A stretch of 63,270 nucleotides of DNA from Phoronis australis (GCA_002633005.1 NMRA01000257.1:1-63270), one strand, 5' to 3'; positions 13,101 through 24,136 are shown, counted from the first letter of the stretch. Numbers and translations are program-made. The notes: a model not told the origin generated them from the sequence alone.

Positions 13101-16100
13101 TAGTTTTCCGAAACAAATTGCATATGGGTGGTCATGAAACAAAAGATATGATTTCATAGAATATGAGAATATTGCATTTTTAAAAAAATCACCCGAAGTT
13201 TGACAATTATGATCTCAACTCTGGAATGTCCCACACCATCCGATGTTGCTTGCCAATGTCATGTAAGTTCGATCTTACTTCACAAAAATTGACAATACAA
13301 ATAAATTGCTACAGGCAGTGATCCGATATTATTAACGTGCTTGCACTTTGAGAACCAGTTTTCTCCACTGAATAACAGACATCGAACTGGTTCTCAAAAT
13401 ATGAGCACATTACATCCAACTATTGACGTGCTACATTTAGCTAATATGCAGATGGGATAATCAGAAATCAGAAGAGCACTTAGTGTTATTAAGCAGGAAC
13501 AATTGTTACCTAGTACACGACTGAAGATGGCTAATCCAGTCAGCATTCGTGTGATTGAAGTGCGGCTCTACGGACTCCTTGTCAATCATGGCATGATCAT
13601 TTTGGAAGTACTGTAGAGGACTCTGAATAGTGCAGTGGTTGTTATCTGGAGCAAGGGGCTTGTAGCAGACATCTTGCAGTGTGATGGTCCTGTTTGACAT
13701 TCTGACTGTAATATTCTGTATGGCCAGCTGGAGATCCAAGACCTACAGCAAGAAGAAAATACAATTATTTCATTTGTCATGCACGCAACAGAGGGCTCTC
13801 AAATCAACCAATATGAGCTACTCACGGAACTCTTAATTGCAACCCAAATGAGCTTTGTAAAATGCCAAGGTTTCACTAACAATCTGCCATAAATCTTTGA
13901 ATCAACGTTGATCATCCTTGTTGTCGAGGACACCATCTTGCTTAGCACTAGTTGACGACCAACAACTTCAATTACAGTTCAACATAGTTACAGTAATCCC
14001 CTAAACAAAAGCTCAAAAATTAGTGAGCCTTTCATTCGAGCTAAACAAACATACTTGGTGAAGGAAGTCCTTCCTAACAACAGGTCCCATGGGAGAGTAC
14101 ACTTGGCGGTATGGGTAAACGTGCTGGTACATCCACTGACTTAGGTTGTGAGGTGTGATTATCAATTGCTCTGTACGATAGAATGGTCTGCAATGAGAAA
14201 CAGAGCGCTGCCAAACCAGTACGCAAACATTAACAGAACACAAAGTTAAGTAGTAATAACTATGGATGACAGAAATTCTAACAAACATGACATCATAAAT
14301 TTACAGGAGAGTTCAAATTTGACCAGTGTTTTTTTGCAACAAAATGGTGCAATTTCATTGCGATGGGTAAAAAGCAGTACCAATCCCTTAAAGTATTTCC
14401 TAACTAGAAAGCAGGTTGAGCAAAACCATACCATACCATACCATACCATACCATACCACATCAACTGGGAATATTCACTTACTTCATACAACAAGGAAAT
14501 GCTAGTTCAAACAGCAGCGGCACGTGATTGCTAAACTTACCCAAAACTCGTATCAAAAATGTTCTTTTGTTGACGTGCCCAACTGTCTGGTGCCGACCAC
14601 AGCTCTACTGGTTTAGTTAGAGGAACGGTGGGTATGAGCATTCCAAGTGAAAACGCCAAACCAAGAACCAAAGCAATAAGGACAACTTTGAATGGATTCG
14701 AGGCACATTTACAGCCCCACCAGTTGAACAGAGTATTCAAACAGTGTTCTAAACCGGCACCAATTCTCTCGAAGCAACCGATATCATCTTGTATAACTGG
14801 TTCGCGCTTAGCTGGCTTGGGCAATATCACAAGTCCGTCTTCATTCACTGACATGCTGTTTTGACAGCATATATAGTACGACACGATTGTTGAAGTAAAA
14901 AGCACAAAGAAAGTCGCGTACACAATGGCACATATCACTGGATATCCTGGAAGTTGCAACAGTTTAAATGGTTTAGGGGGCGGTGGTGGAGACGGTGGTG
15001 TGATACAAGATTCTACACAATCCTGACAACTGCATGGCAGGGTGTCATTGCTGACTGATTCATTACAAGGAACTGTCGGCATCTCCACGGGTGACAACTT
15101 CTCTGAAGGGTTAAAAGGATCAAAAGATATACTGGTATTTCCCACAGTTATGTCTATCTGAAAAGGTGTTGCAGGGTTGATTTGTTTATTTCCCAGAAAA
15201 TTCAGCCAATTGGTGGCATTACATTGATCAGCTGACTTGCCACAAAGGACAGCGATGGCCTTTTGATTGTTGCTAGGCATTTGAACATTGCGGCACGACT
15301 TGTACAGACCTTCCGCAAACACAGAAGAAACGTGGTAAGCAGCATGGCTGACTGACGAACTAGCATTCACAAATGACTTTCCTGAGTACGGTTTTGTGCC
15401 TCCAAGACTCCAATAGCCAGTGAAGTTACTGTGATTAGGGTCACAGGTCATGGCACAAAACAAGTTTATGAAATTTTTGAAGCATGACGGACATCTTGAT
15501 AGAAGCTGCCTCGGAACAGCAAAGTTACTGTCGAGTGTGATCAGCTGATTTGTATCGCAGCATGTCTCCATATTTCCTGAAAACAACATTTTAAAGATTG
15601 CAGTACATTTCTAACACACTATGACATGACACAGCATCAAAAATAGAACAGGAAAACTACTGGGGTATACTAAGCTTAGCAGGAATTTAATGAATAAGTT
15701 ATCAAATTGGCAATAAAATGCTTTTTTTTAAATAAACAATGACAGCTTTTGACCATTTTAGTTGTTTCCTTTCTATTAAAGCTAAATTATAACCTGATCA
15801 ACATCAATAAACTCTGAAGTATTTTCTTGAGTCGTTGATGGTTTTGACGTGCTTGTTTTTAACGGAAACAGAATCCTATCACAGTAAGGAGTATTACCAT
15901 TTTAAGAAAGCAACAGGCCCAATTTGAGTTTCATTGTTAACAAGCTAACGAAGGAGAGATACAGTCTTAAATCATAAACTTAGTGGCTTCCCTTCTACCA
16001 ATTAAACGTTTGTTAATCCATATCTGATGATTGACAGATACCTTTAGGGTTATGAGATTAATCTAAGTGTTGATAAAAATCAGTGATGTTGAGCGTTGCC

Positions 16101-19100
16101 CGAAAAATACTTAATAAACGTGTACTTCCACAATTATACTATTTTGTTACAAAGAAGTTCATTTGTGGAAAGTGCACCTTACCAACAGCATACTGTGGAC
16201 ACAATTTTTGCAGCAAAGCACGCCCAGTAGTGTTATGTAAGGGGAAGGCTGGTCCTTTATAAAGACAGTTCAACTTGGCATCTGGTTCATTATCCTGATG
16301 ACCACACTGTCCATACCATATGCAGTCACTCTGGACCTGGAAAGGAAAAAACCTCTAGAATTACACTAAATTATATGCAATGTATACAAACCACCCTTGA
16401 GACTGTCAAAGCAATTATGATAAGAAAAATTAAAGTGTACATTGTAATTTTTTAAAAGAAGTATGGTGCAACGTATTGAGGGCCAAAAATCATCAGCAGG
16501 AATAAAACTAGTTCGCAACGGAGTTCCTGGTCGCAGAAACAATCCTGTTGGTTCCCAATGTGGTCCTACAAACTTTCAAGGACTCTAGTCGCCTTTAAAA
16601 TTATTTAAAAACCTGGAAGTTGCACAAAACGCAATAACAATTCGCTGTCTACATTAAAGAGGATGCCGTATTTAGAGATTTTTTGAAAGTTTCATTGTTC
16701 TTCAAAACTAACCTGGAAATTCAACTGACATCCGAACGACCGTAGCAAGGTGCCTGATAATTACACGTTTGAATCTCAAAATGAACAGTCATTCCAATAT
16801 TCATATGGTAAAATCTCACCAATTTCGGACACAATATGGCGGCGACGTGAAACTTTATTTTCTCAATTTTCCCAGAATACGTAGCACCAAATCAATGTTT
16901 TTCCATGCACAAACTCTGCATTACAGCTACCACCAAACAATATTTTGAAAATGAATGAGCTAGAAGCCTTTGAATCATGAAGAAAATGTAATTTTGGCAA
17001 ATATTCTGGTCCAAAATTACCGTAACTGAAAATCCGCATTATTTTCTACACATGTGTTAGACACTTGGTGCATACCCGAAAAATCACTTGCAAGCACTGG
17101 TAATTGTGTCCATGTTGATGTACATGTATTAAACTGTCTTTTTCCATTTCCTGTACTTTTCATTCAAATATTCAGTCTATGTGTAACTGAATACACATCA
17201 ACATATACCGTTTTGTAACTTGGAATAAGACAAGATTCACTCACATGTTACTATTGGGCTTTTGTTCAGATGCTTCATGCGGTTTAAAATATGGATAGAG
17301 GAGGCAGTGCCACCTAGTGGGCTGTTCCCAATTTCGTGGGTGGATAGATAGAGAAGGCAGAGTGGCCCAGTGGGCTGAGCGTCTGCCTCCTATTCTCAAG
17401 TTCATGGGTTCATTATGTAGTTGTGCCTTTCATTCACGCAGTCACATGTGAATGAATGGTTTTTATACTATAAAACACAGCTCAGTAATGTTGCACAGCT
17501 TAAAGCTATAAAACTGACCTCATCTAGTTGGTTAGTTGTAAAATAATGTAAAAATGGATTCTGGATCAGTTTCAATAGGGTCTGTGCAATTTTTAAAAAG
17601 TTTTTGGACTAGCATACTATTCATATTTCCAGGTTTTGTGCATCCAGAGGAACAGACTGTTAGCTCAGCCAAGACCCATTTTTCAGGCCCAAAATCAACA
17701 TAACTGTTGAGAGCCACCAAAGGAATATCCCATAAGCCACTTCTAATCAAAGAACACATTGATACCAATTCACAGGGCAAATGGTCTAATCCTTTTAGCC
17801 TCTTCAAGTGAAACTGGGAAAGTTCGAAAGGGCAGTCAGTCATAAGCTGTGTTTATCCTGGTAACCACAAGAATAACATTTACATGTATGTACTGGGAGG
17901 TGGACTTTAAACCCTGGCTAATCACACCATTCAACATACATTGTCTTGTGACCTGAAGACAGGAACAGTGTAGTGATTGACAAGTGATATGCTTGAGACA
18001 TCATTTATTATTAAAGCATGGAAACAGAATGGGGAGGAGTACTGCTGTACAAGAGGTATAGGGAATGTGCTCCTCCGAAGGGTCACTAGGTTTCCTAGGA
18101 AGGGTCCCTTTTCACACAACACAACCTAGAGTAAGCGGCCACCTAACCCTGTTAGGCCACACTGCCTCCTAGCTTATAAACCATGCTAGTATTAAACTAA
18201 ATTTTTCTTAATTTCATATTTATTCTCGTGGAGTAATTTTGCAAAATAGAAAATCACTTTTCGGTCACTGCACACATTGTGCTAAGTAAGCAAAGAATTT
18301 CTACCTTTTCTGACACAATTCCCTATAATAGGGTTCAATTTGGGTGTTCAAGAAGGTTTTTAATACTAACCTTTTAAACCATCATGCAAAATATGTACTC
18401 ATTTTGCCAATTATTCTTTAACTATTTCTGGATGAATTATAAAAATTCAGCTGTCCCAGAGTTCCTTCGAAAGAGTTGCAGTAACTTTATGGACGTAATT
18501 AACTCATACAAAAAGTGGTGTTCCTGTAAAAATGCTGACAAAAATAGTGACTTTTTCCATGGAAACTCTCCAAATGGGACCCCGTTTCATGTCCACTCTT
18601 TAAATGGGTGGAAATCCTAATTTTTCAGCAGCACAAACCCCAGGCCCACACCGTCAAAATTATACTCATACCCTCGCTCCCAGGGAACACTAAACTTCAA
18701 CCTTTCAATTACTACAAAAATTAGCTATTCCTGTCCAAAAATTATTTCGAAATTTACATGAGCAATTAAACGTCGCATTTACAATCATCAAAAACAAATC
18801 TATCACATCTACCTCTACCATTCCCACTAACTCGTCTCAGGTAACGACACTGGAATTAGCGCTAAGGATTAAACACCAGGTGGGGTAGTTGCTTTGCACC
18901 ACTGCTTGAATTTGTATGCAACATGTTCCATATTGTAGCTACAACTCACACTGCAGTGGAGATGAACTTAACCATTGAGGAAGAGTTTTAAGTTGATGTA
19001 GGACTCTAAAACTTAGTGCAGCGTATTGGTTATTGTTGTGAGGAGAGGGGATAAAGATGGCTGCCTCCAGAGAACGCGACTTTGCACCATCCGTGTTGTA

Positions 19101-22100
19101 TGCTTTTTTGGTTTGTTTAGCTTATACCAAACACTATACTTCGGAACACCACAATTCACATCTTAAAAATGGATGACTGGAGTCATATGAAACTTGTCCA
19201 TGCCTCTGCTTTATGCACTAATCTGCAATGTGCTGTTTTTAAAATGTTCCACTTAGGTGTGAGGGTCTTCCAAAAATTGGACTTTTATGAAAAAAAAAGT
19301 TGTTGATATCCAAAACGAAAAGAAAACAGAAAACTGAACAGCATCTAGAACACATATATTCTTGAACATTTATATTCAACAAAATTTTGATGGATACCTT
19401 TGTTTTGCTACCAATTAGTCCCAATTGGTGGCAGACTGGTAAAAAGTCAACAATTAAATTCTACTTTCAGAAAATATAAAAACTTTCATTGAAATAAAAT
19501 CTATGCTTTGGTAGATATTTGGTTAAATACGGACTTGTCAACAGAATCTTACATAACCAGGGTTAATTAAGCACAGAAGTTATGATTTACCAATGATCAA
19601 AACTCCACAAAACAGGGGCGCTGTAAGGAATGTCAGCATAATACAATACATAGAATTATTGAACAATTCCTTGATTAACTGGTAAACAATGGAATTGTGG
19701 AATTAACTTCATTATCAGCAAAACCTATTAGTGGTATCTTGTGACCAAATGGGCATTTTTAAACACATACACGTGACAAATGAAAAAATCTCAACCTCAA
19801 GCATTATTAAACCTGGACAATGTACAGTATGGACGCTCAAAATAAACAACTATCAACAATATATATTGCAGTATCTTCCATGAAACTAAGAAAATTTGCT
19901 TGCGCTATACCTGAAAGGAAACCCATCTTGTAGCCCAGATAGGCTAACACTTTAATAACATAATNNNNNNNNNNNNNNNNNNNNNNNNNNNNNNNNNNNN
20001 NNNNNNNNNNNNNNNNNNNNNNNNNNNNNNNNNNNNNNNNNNNNNNNNNNNNNNNNNNNNNNNNNNNNNNNNNNNNNNNNNNNNNNNNNNNNNNNNNNNN
20101 NNNNNNNNNNNNNNNNNNNNNNNNNNNNNNNNNNNNNNNNNNNNNNNNNNTTGAATTTGTATGCAACATGTTCCATATTGTAGCTACAACTCACACTGCA
20201 GTGGAGTTGAACTTAACCATTGAGGAAGAGTTTTAAGTTGATGTAGGACTCTAGAACTTAGTGCAGCGTATTGGTTATTGTTGTGAGGAGAGGGGATAAA
20301 GATGGCTGCCTCCAGAGAACGCGACTTTGCACCATCCGTGTTGTATGCTTTTTTGGTTTGTTTAGCTTATACCAAACACTACACTTCAGAAAACCACAAT
20401 TCACGTCTTAAAAATGGATGACTGGAGTCATATGAAACTTGTCCATACCTCTGCTTTATGCACTAATCTGCAATGTGCTGTTTTTAAAATGTTCCACTTA
20501 TGTGTGAGGGTCTTCCAAAAATTGGACTTTTATGAAAAAAAAAAGTTGTAGATATCCAAAACGAAAAGAAAACAGAAAACTGTACAGCATCTAGAACACA
20601 TATATTCTTGAACATTTATATTCAACAAAATTTTGATGGATACCTTTGTTTTGCTACCAATTAGTCCCAATTTATGGCAGACAGGTAAAAAGTCAACAAT
20701 TGAATTCTACTTTCAGAAAATATAAAAGCTTTCATTAAATTAAAATCTATGCTTTGGTAGATATTTGGTTAAATACGGACTTGTCAACAGGATCTTACAT
20801 AACCAGGGCTAATTAAGCACAGAAGTTATGATTTATCAATGATCAAAACTCCACAAAACAGGGGCGCTGTAAGCAATGTCAGCATAATACAATACATAGA
20901 ATTATTGAACAATTCCTTGATTAACTGGTAAACAATGGAATTGTGGAATTAACTTCATTATCAGCAAAACCTATTAGTGGTATCTTGTGACCAAATGGGC
21001 ATTTTTAAACACATACACGTGACAAATGAAAAAATCTCAACCTCAAGCATTATTAAACTTGGACAATGTACAGTATGGACGCTCAAAATAAACAACTATC
21101 AACAATATATATTGCAGTATCTTCCATGAAACTAAGAAAATTTGCTTGCGCTATACCTGAAAGGAAACTCATCTTGTAGCCCAGATAGGCTAACACTTTA
21201 ATAACATAATCTGCAATTAATTTTCTTCTCATACCCTTAGTAATATTCGACAATCCACAAAGCTAAAAATGTGCAACAAAATTGATTGAATTTTCAACTT
21301 CAAGTTGACTATATTACATCTGACTGAAAAATATCAAGAAACTAGTATGAACACTGTAATTTCTACTTGAACATTTCAATAGCTGTGAAAATGCAGATGG
21401 AAAGCTTACAGTAGCAAGAAATATCTCTTATAATCCATTTCACCCCAACTTACAGGGAAGAGCAATAGTTCAACATGATACATCAAGTTTCCTTGAATTC
21501 GGACAAAAATAAAGGTCAAAATTCGAATTCTGACATATTTCAAATGCTCAGTCATTACCAAAAATGTTCAAAATTCCAACTCAAAGAAATGCTTCAGTAA
21601 TTAAGATTTCTTTTTGGTATGTCTCCTCTTAAGTCAAAAAAATCATTTACAAGTAATATTTTGCTCAGGTATACTCAGATACTCTGGCAGATCACCAGTG
21701 TCGAGCGTTAATGGTTAGCTTGCTTCCGAGTTTATGGACATCGACCTCGATGTGAAAAAATTTTCATGTTATAAGGCCCTTTCAAACTAACGTCAACGCG
21801 TTGATTTTTATGGAGTTGCGGTCATTAGGAATGGTTAACTTCCAACATGGATCGAAGCAGGCCTTTATCCAGGATTTTGAAAATAGGATGTCCAAAATGG
21901 GGTTCCCAATATTCCAGGGCGTCCATGATTCCGACGCGTAACCCCCCACCCCCAGCAATACCCCCAAACACACACATTTTTTTTACAAAAAATGCATAGA
22001 TCAAGGTTTTTATATCTAAGTTTATAAAACAGCACCACTTAACAAGTGGATTTAACAATGGAGCATCGACGCTGTGGTGTAGTATGAACGGTCAACTTCA

Positions 22101-24136
22101 TCCCGTCGAAGTTATCGCCGGGTGCCACTGTTATCGTCAAGAATTAAAGAGCATTGTTGTTGCTAACATTTGCTTATATATTTTGTTAGCAAAATCACAA
22201 ATGATTTAAAAATAAGTTATGTCTTAGCACATGCAAATGTTCCCAAACTGTCACATCTTAGCGTGCAGCACTACCTTGCGATTATTTTGATGAAAACAGC
22301 TAACGTCACTTACTGGTTATTTCAATGTAGGTTAACCACCGAAGCCGATATGAACAGTTTGGTTAATTTCACAGTTTACGTCGATGCTCTGCTCAGATCA
22401 GAGTTTAGCCTTGGTACAAAGCTGAGGATTGCGCAAGAAAATGACGTTTATTAGATTGTTTTCTACTTAAACGGCTGTAACGGGCAAGGTGAATGTCGTT
22501 TGATTCCCAGATTTTGCATGCACCCCGTCCGGTCATTAGCTCTACATGTTGATACAGGTTTCACGGCGAGGTGATGAGCAGAACTACCCTGGCTATGTGC
22601 AATTTCAGGGTCTTTGGAAGAAAAACACACAATGGTACCAAGCTGTATTTTGGCGATAGTCTTCATACAGTAGCTGGCAGGCTAACCAGAGTTAAGTCAA
22701 TATGACAGGGCTTACAGACATGAGCAGTGAGGTAATCACATCAGAAATTGGTCAGTTCCTAATTACGTTGACAGAACGAGGAACTATTCATCTAATTCAG
22801 AAAAAATGTTGAATGTGGGAGTACTTTGATAGTTGACTTAGCTGGAAATTTTCAAAGACCAACTGCCTCTAAATGTGTCCAGTTATGTACACTTGAAAGC
22901 TACTCTGATTAGCCATGGTTTAGTGTAATTTAACAAAATTTTCCTGCATTAGATTAATCAATTAGGTCACTGTCATGCATACCCTATCACCCTAGCCTTG
23001 GCGTTTCGTTGGAGGTCCTTGTTTATCCCAGGGGAAATGTGTCTGTGCCTTCTGAGAGAGGAATTTTAGGGGAGAGGGTGTCGCGGGGAGATTTTATGTA
23101 GGATGAAAAATTCTACATCCCTATCACCATCAATAGCATCCCCACCCAACTGCAACACTTCATAATCTGTCTCAAGTAGCCAATTAACATTTTGCTCTCT
23201 TTCAAATTGTCACCAGTGTGAGCTACAAATTATTTGACCCTAGAAGGGAATATTGTAGATGTGCTTCCAGTGAATCATACGAGCCTCTCGGTTAGCTACT
23301 CGCTAACGGGCAATTGCCTATTAGCTGAATGGTCAGCACGCTTGCCGGTTTTATGGGGTCACTGGTTTGATCCCCGGGTCGGGCAATCTCAGCTATTACT
23401 ACATAGGCGGATTTAGGGGGGCCAAGGGGGCCCGCTTTCCCTCCCCTTGGCTACCCTAAGCAAAAATGAAACAGCAACAGCAAGAAGCGCAAGGAAATAT
23501 TGAGTAAGCAACTAGGATGCGGAGAAGGGGGTGCCCCAGATTGCGGCGTTCTCGTTTTTTTTTCTTTTTTAGTCCATTGGTAGATTTTCCAAACAGAAGG
23601 TCCACATACCCAGCTCCCGCAACTTCGAGCTGCGCTGCACATACAATCGCGCTTTGTCCGATTTCCCGAGACAACATGTTGGACCCCCTTTATGGTATCC
23701 TAGATCCGCCACTGTATTACAGGAAATTTTTTAAGCACTTGAAGGGAATTTCTGGGCCCCAGAGAGGAAGTTTGGGTGATTTTTTAATGTCTGTAGGATA
23801 TCGACCCATAATTGAGGGATTGAGGGCCGTGGCCGTGGCCCTGAGCCTGAGTTGTCAACCGACCATGAGTGAGAAATTTATAAGGCCTCAGATTGTCACT
23901 AGTAAAATCGCTTTAAAGAAAAGTACGTGATTGAGCAATTCATACCATACCATAAAAAATGATAAATAATAAGGACAAGAAAAACTGACTTCGTTGAACT
24001 TTCACTGATTCACAATGAATCAGCTCTGTCAGTGTCAGTTGCCATCGCCACCACCATGGCTCTGGCATACGTAACTTACGTTTTCGAACACGACCAGCAC
24101 ACAATACGCGCCAAGAAATACTCCTGGCAACTTCAT
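928..24136 (-). CDS. NPC1: NPC1 intracellular cholesterol transporter, 3' end off window
   Basis: This is the gene-level entry, with 14 coding exons listed separately. NPC1 sits in the late endosome/lysosome membrane, receives cholesterol from NPC2 through its N-terminal domain and exports it. Visible parts in order are a signal peptide (residues 1-19), the cysteine-rich sterol-binding N-terminal domain, a proline-rich linker, TM1, a short loop and TM2, the middle luminal domain, the sterol-sensing domain (about 610-794), and the start of the C-terminal luminal domain to residue 932. All exon phases agree from exon 1 to exon 14. Relative to the usual length of about 1280 residues, roughly the last third (rest of the luminal domain, final membrane helices, lysosomal signal) lies left of base 1. 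The spacing and motifs fit NPC1 better than any other RND/patched protein. NPC1L1 is considered vertebrate-specific, so I use NPC1. Confidence 0.95.
1559..1648 (-). CDS. NPC1: NPC1 exon 13 (TM8 and start of C-terminal luminal domain)
   Basis: Thirty codons, residues 840-869. A membrane helix ([17 protein letters not shown]) is followed by [13 protein letters not shown]. The K.D.GLDQ.LSMP motif begins the third luminal domain in NPC1 proteins. The acceptor is cttgcag and the donor gtatga. Confidence 0.94.
2185..2375 (+). pseudogene. Decayed N-terminal piece of a P2X7 C-terminal-domain gene
   Basis: Read on the plus strand, one frame gives [10 protein letters not shown]-stop-RDGGEDD, then [36 protein letters not shown] and a stop. 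An acidic serine-rich stretch followed by RPY.(F/L).P is the usual N-terminal layout of invertebrate proteins that carry a P2X7 C-terminal (P2RX7_C) domain. It lies antisense inside an NPC1 intron, has an internal stop, and the domain itself is absent. Family assignment is by eye. Confidence 0.45.
2598..2732 (-). CDS. NPC1: NPC1 exon 12
   Basis: Forty-five codons, residues 795-839. [12 protein letters not shown], a basic/polar spacer, then [21 protein letters not shown]. This is the cytosolic segment after the sterol-sensing domain (RLDIFCC... and the Y.P.LL.....RP.V pattern). The borders are cttgtag and gtatgg with both phases 0. Confidence 0.93.
2948..3389 (+). repeat. 15-base minisatellite touching an NPC1 splice donor
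   Basis: About 29 degenerate copies of tagtgtatgacacac (15 bases, with a few 16-base units). Because the unit is a multiple of three, long spurious frames run through it. Its right edge merges with the donor gtgtgt of NPC1 exon 11. Confidence 0.9.
3390..3517 (-). CDS. NPC1: NPC1 exon 11 (end of sterol-sensing domain)
   Basis: Residues 752-794: [37 protein letters not shown] and AKRQE, matching the A.S.MPAV.TFSL.AGLAV..DFLLQ...F..LL.LD.KRQE block. The acceptor is tttgctag. The donor is gtgtgtcag, whose bases already belong to the edge of the minisatellite at 2948-3389. Confidence 0.95.
5559..5673 (-). CDS. NPC1: NPC1 exon 10 (sterol-sensing domain)
   Basis: Residues 714-751, [20 protein letters not shown] then [18 protein letters not shown]. 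The [15 protein letters not shown] motif is diagnostic of the family. It ends in phase 1 at gtgagt. Confidence 0.95.
7317..7499 (-). CDS. NPC1: NPC1 exon 9 (sterol-sensing domain core)
   Basis: Sixty-one codons, residues 653-713. [19 protein letters not shown] is followed by [10 protein letters not shown] and [19 protein letters not shown], the most conserved part of the sterol-sensing domain. It includes the [13 protein letters not shown] signature shared with Patched and SCAP-type proteins. The borders are cctcag and gtaagt. Confidence 0.97.
8953..9085 (+). repeat. tRNA-derived SINE fragment
   Basis: An A-box-like TGGCATAGCGAGA (8956) and a B-box GTTCGAGTCCC (9001-9011) have tRNA-like spacing, and a non-tRNA tail follows. 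No cloverleaf with an intact acceptor stem is formed, so it is not a functional tRNA. Confidence 0.5.
9229..9357 (-). CDS. NPC1: NPC1 exon 8 (start of sterol-sensing domain)
   Basis: Forty-three codons, residues 610-652. It begins [11 protein letters not shown] and continues into TM3, the first helix of the sterol-sensing domain ([17 protein letters not shown]). Both borders are canonical (ttttcag, gtaagt) and both phases are 0. Confidence 0.94.
9583..9893 (+). repeat. Three-copy tandem repeat of about 104 bases
   Basis: Units start at 9583, 9688 and 9792 and share gacgaccaggaaaatgat, gccaccgcaaac and gtgtttatttgtat. The block leads straight into the dispersed repeat that follows. Confidence 0.8.
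9894..10965 (-). repeat. Dispersed modular repeat, minus orientation
   Basis: The reverse complement matches 30570-31740: shared pieces include aaccaaaccattctaaggat, ggcatgtatgtttttactat, and gccccctagtggcaatttta. The 164-codon plus frame at 10196-10690 belongs to the repeat and is not a gene. It lies in an NPC1 intron. A GAT-rich microsatellite is at 10045-10096. Confidence 0.75.
11067..11221 (-). CDS. NPC1: NPC1 exon 7 (end of middle luminal domain)
   Basis: Residues 558-609, reading [17 protein letters not shown], then an acidic stretch ([18 protein letters not shown]) and FTVSFSAE. The family shows ATALVITFPVNN...AWEKxFI...LTISFTAERS at this point, so the fit is close. The donor is gtaagg and the phase is 0 at the end. 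Confidence 0.93.
12010..12095 (+). repeat. Possible tRNA-like SINE fragment
   Basis: GGGTTGAGTCCCGGCCC at 12069-12085 resembles a B box. The upstream half is only weakly A-box-like. Confidence 0.3.
12282..12340 (-). CDS. NPC1: NPC1 exon 6 (small, middle luminal domain)
   Basis: A 59-base exon for residues 538-557, reading [20 protein letters not shown]. This corresponds to the CLGxxGGPVxPWxVLGGY block of NPC1. The glycines normally following CLG are replaced and the P..W.VLGG core is kept. The borders are caccag and gtaatc, with phases 2 and 1 consistent with both neighbours. Confidence 0.88.
13510..13742 (-). CDS. NPC1: NPC1 exon 5 (middle luminal domain)
   Basis: Residues 461-537. The frame runs [13 protein letters not shown]...[13 protein letters not shown]...[13 protein letters not shown], matching the conserved LxDVCxxPLxPxNxxCxIxSxLQYFQN block of NPC1. 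It contains several N-glycosylation sequons and ends in phase 2 at donor gtaac. Confidence 0.94.
14055..14187 (-). CDS. NPC1: NPC1 exon 4 (middle luminal domain)
   Basis: Residues 416-460, starting [14 protein letters not shown], a strongly conserved NPC1 motif after FDT.FG. It ends KDFLHQ in phase 0 before donor gtatg. The acceptor cag is preceded by a short pyrimidine tract. Confidence 0.94.
14428..14460 (+). repeat. (CCATA)n microsatellite
   Basis: Six perfect five-base units in the intron between NPC1 exons 3 and 4. Confidence 0.9.
14541..15576 (-). CDS. NPC1: NPC1 exon 3 (large; sterol-binding domain, TM1, TM2)
   Basis: This 1036-base exon gives residues 71-415. It holds the rest of the sterol-binding domain ([32 protein letters not shown]), an acidic/cysteine patch, a polyproline linker ([11 protein letters not shown]), TM1 ([18 protein letters not shown]) and TM2 ([19 protein letters not shown]), and ends FDTSFG. 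The acceptor is ttttcag and the donor gtaag. In vertebrate genes this stretch is divided among several exons, so here introns have been lost or never gained. Confidence 0.95.
16183..16336 (-). CDS. NPC1: NPC1 exon 2 (start of N-terminal domain)
   Basis: Residues 20-70. The exon begins [12 protein letters not shown] and ends ...[12 protein letters not shown], the opening of the NPC1 sterol-binding domain with its first conserved cysteines. The acceptor is tttccag and the donor gtaag. It starts in phase 0 and ends in phase 1, and the first two bases of exon 3 complete a Gly codon. Confidence 0.93.
17355..17450 (+). repeat. tRNA-derived SINE fragment
   Basis: AGTGGCCCAGTGGGCTGAGCG near 17361 resembles an A box and GGGTTCATTA at 17406 a decayed B box. 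A partial copy of the head lies just upstream at 17293-17340. Confidence 0.4.
18906..19964 (+). repeat. Gap-flanking duplicated block, left copy
   Basis: This 1059-base block recurs at 20151-21210 in the same orientation with scattered single-base changes and a one-base A-run difference. The left copy stops at the gap and the right copy starts at the gap, the pattern of two haplotypes placed side by side. Confidence 0.9.
19965..20150. other. Assembly gap (186 N)
   Basis: A run of N within NPC1 intron 1. The sequence before the gap ends in taat and the same point is reached again at 21210, showing that the flanks overlap rather than adjoin. Confidence 1.
20151..21210 (+). repeat. Gap-flanking duplicated block, right copy
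   Basis: Partner of 18906-19964, with a constant offset near 1245 bases. Small differences, such as the length of an A tract near 20537, look allelic. Confidence 0.9.
23313..23386 (+). repeat. tRNA-like sequence
   Basis: TTAGCTGAATGGTCAGCACG followed by GGTTTGATCCCCGGG has the look of tRNA A and B boxes at proper spacing. The acceptor stem pairs only partly, so a SINE head or tRNA pseudogene is more likely than an active tRNA. Confidence 0.45.
23402..23714. mobile_element. Short TIR element, GGCGGAT-type ends
   Basis: The left end CATAGGCGGATTTAGG and right end CCTAGATCCGCCACTG are imperfect inverted repeats, flanked by TA dinucleotides (23400-23401 and 23715-23716). The length and TA flanks fit a non-autonomous Tc1/mariner-like element. 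The open frames inside it are low-complexity shadows. Confidence 0.5.
24080..24136 (-). CDS. NPC1: NPC1 exon 1 (start codon and signal peptide)
   Basis: ATG at 24136-24134 opens a 19-codon frame, Met-Lys-Leu-Pro-Gly followed by a hydrophobic run ([12 protein letters not shown]). It ends at a consensus donor, gtaagt. The phase is 0, which matches exon 2 exactly, so the protein reads ...[18 protein letters not shown] short signal-peptide exon joining just before the first CxWYGxCG motif is the known NPC1 layout. No other suitable start was noticed in 16.4-24.1 kb, although part of that region is an assembly gap. Intron 1 is therefore about 7.7 kb. A cDNA end would settle it. Confidence 0.75.

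Larger units (their letters stand above)
16337..24079 (-). other. NPC1 intron 1, contents
   Basis: Besides the duplicated block, gap, one TIR element and two tRNA-like heads, I see no exon here. The 94-codon plus frame at 22170-22454 and the 103-codon minus frame at 17532-17843 resemble nothing known. The Ns could hide a little sequence. Confidence 0.6.

Noticed and set aside
22170-22454. 94-codon plus frame in NPC1 intron 1
   Set aside because: No family resemblance, and it is antisense within an intron with no supporting splice partners.
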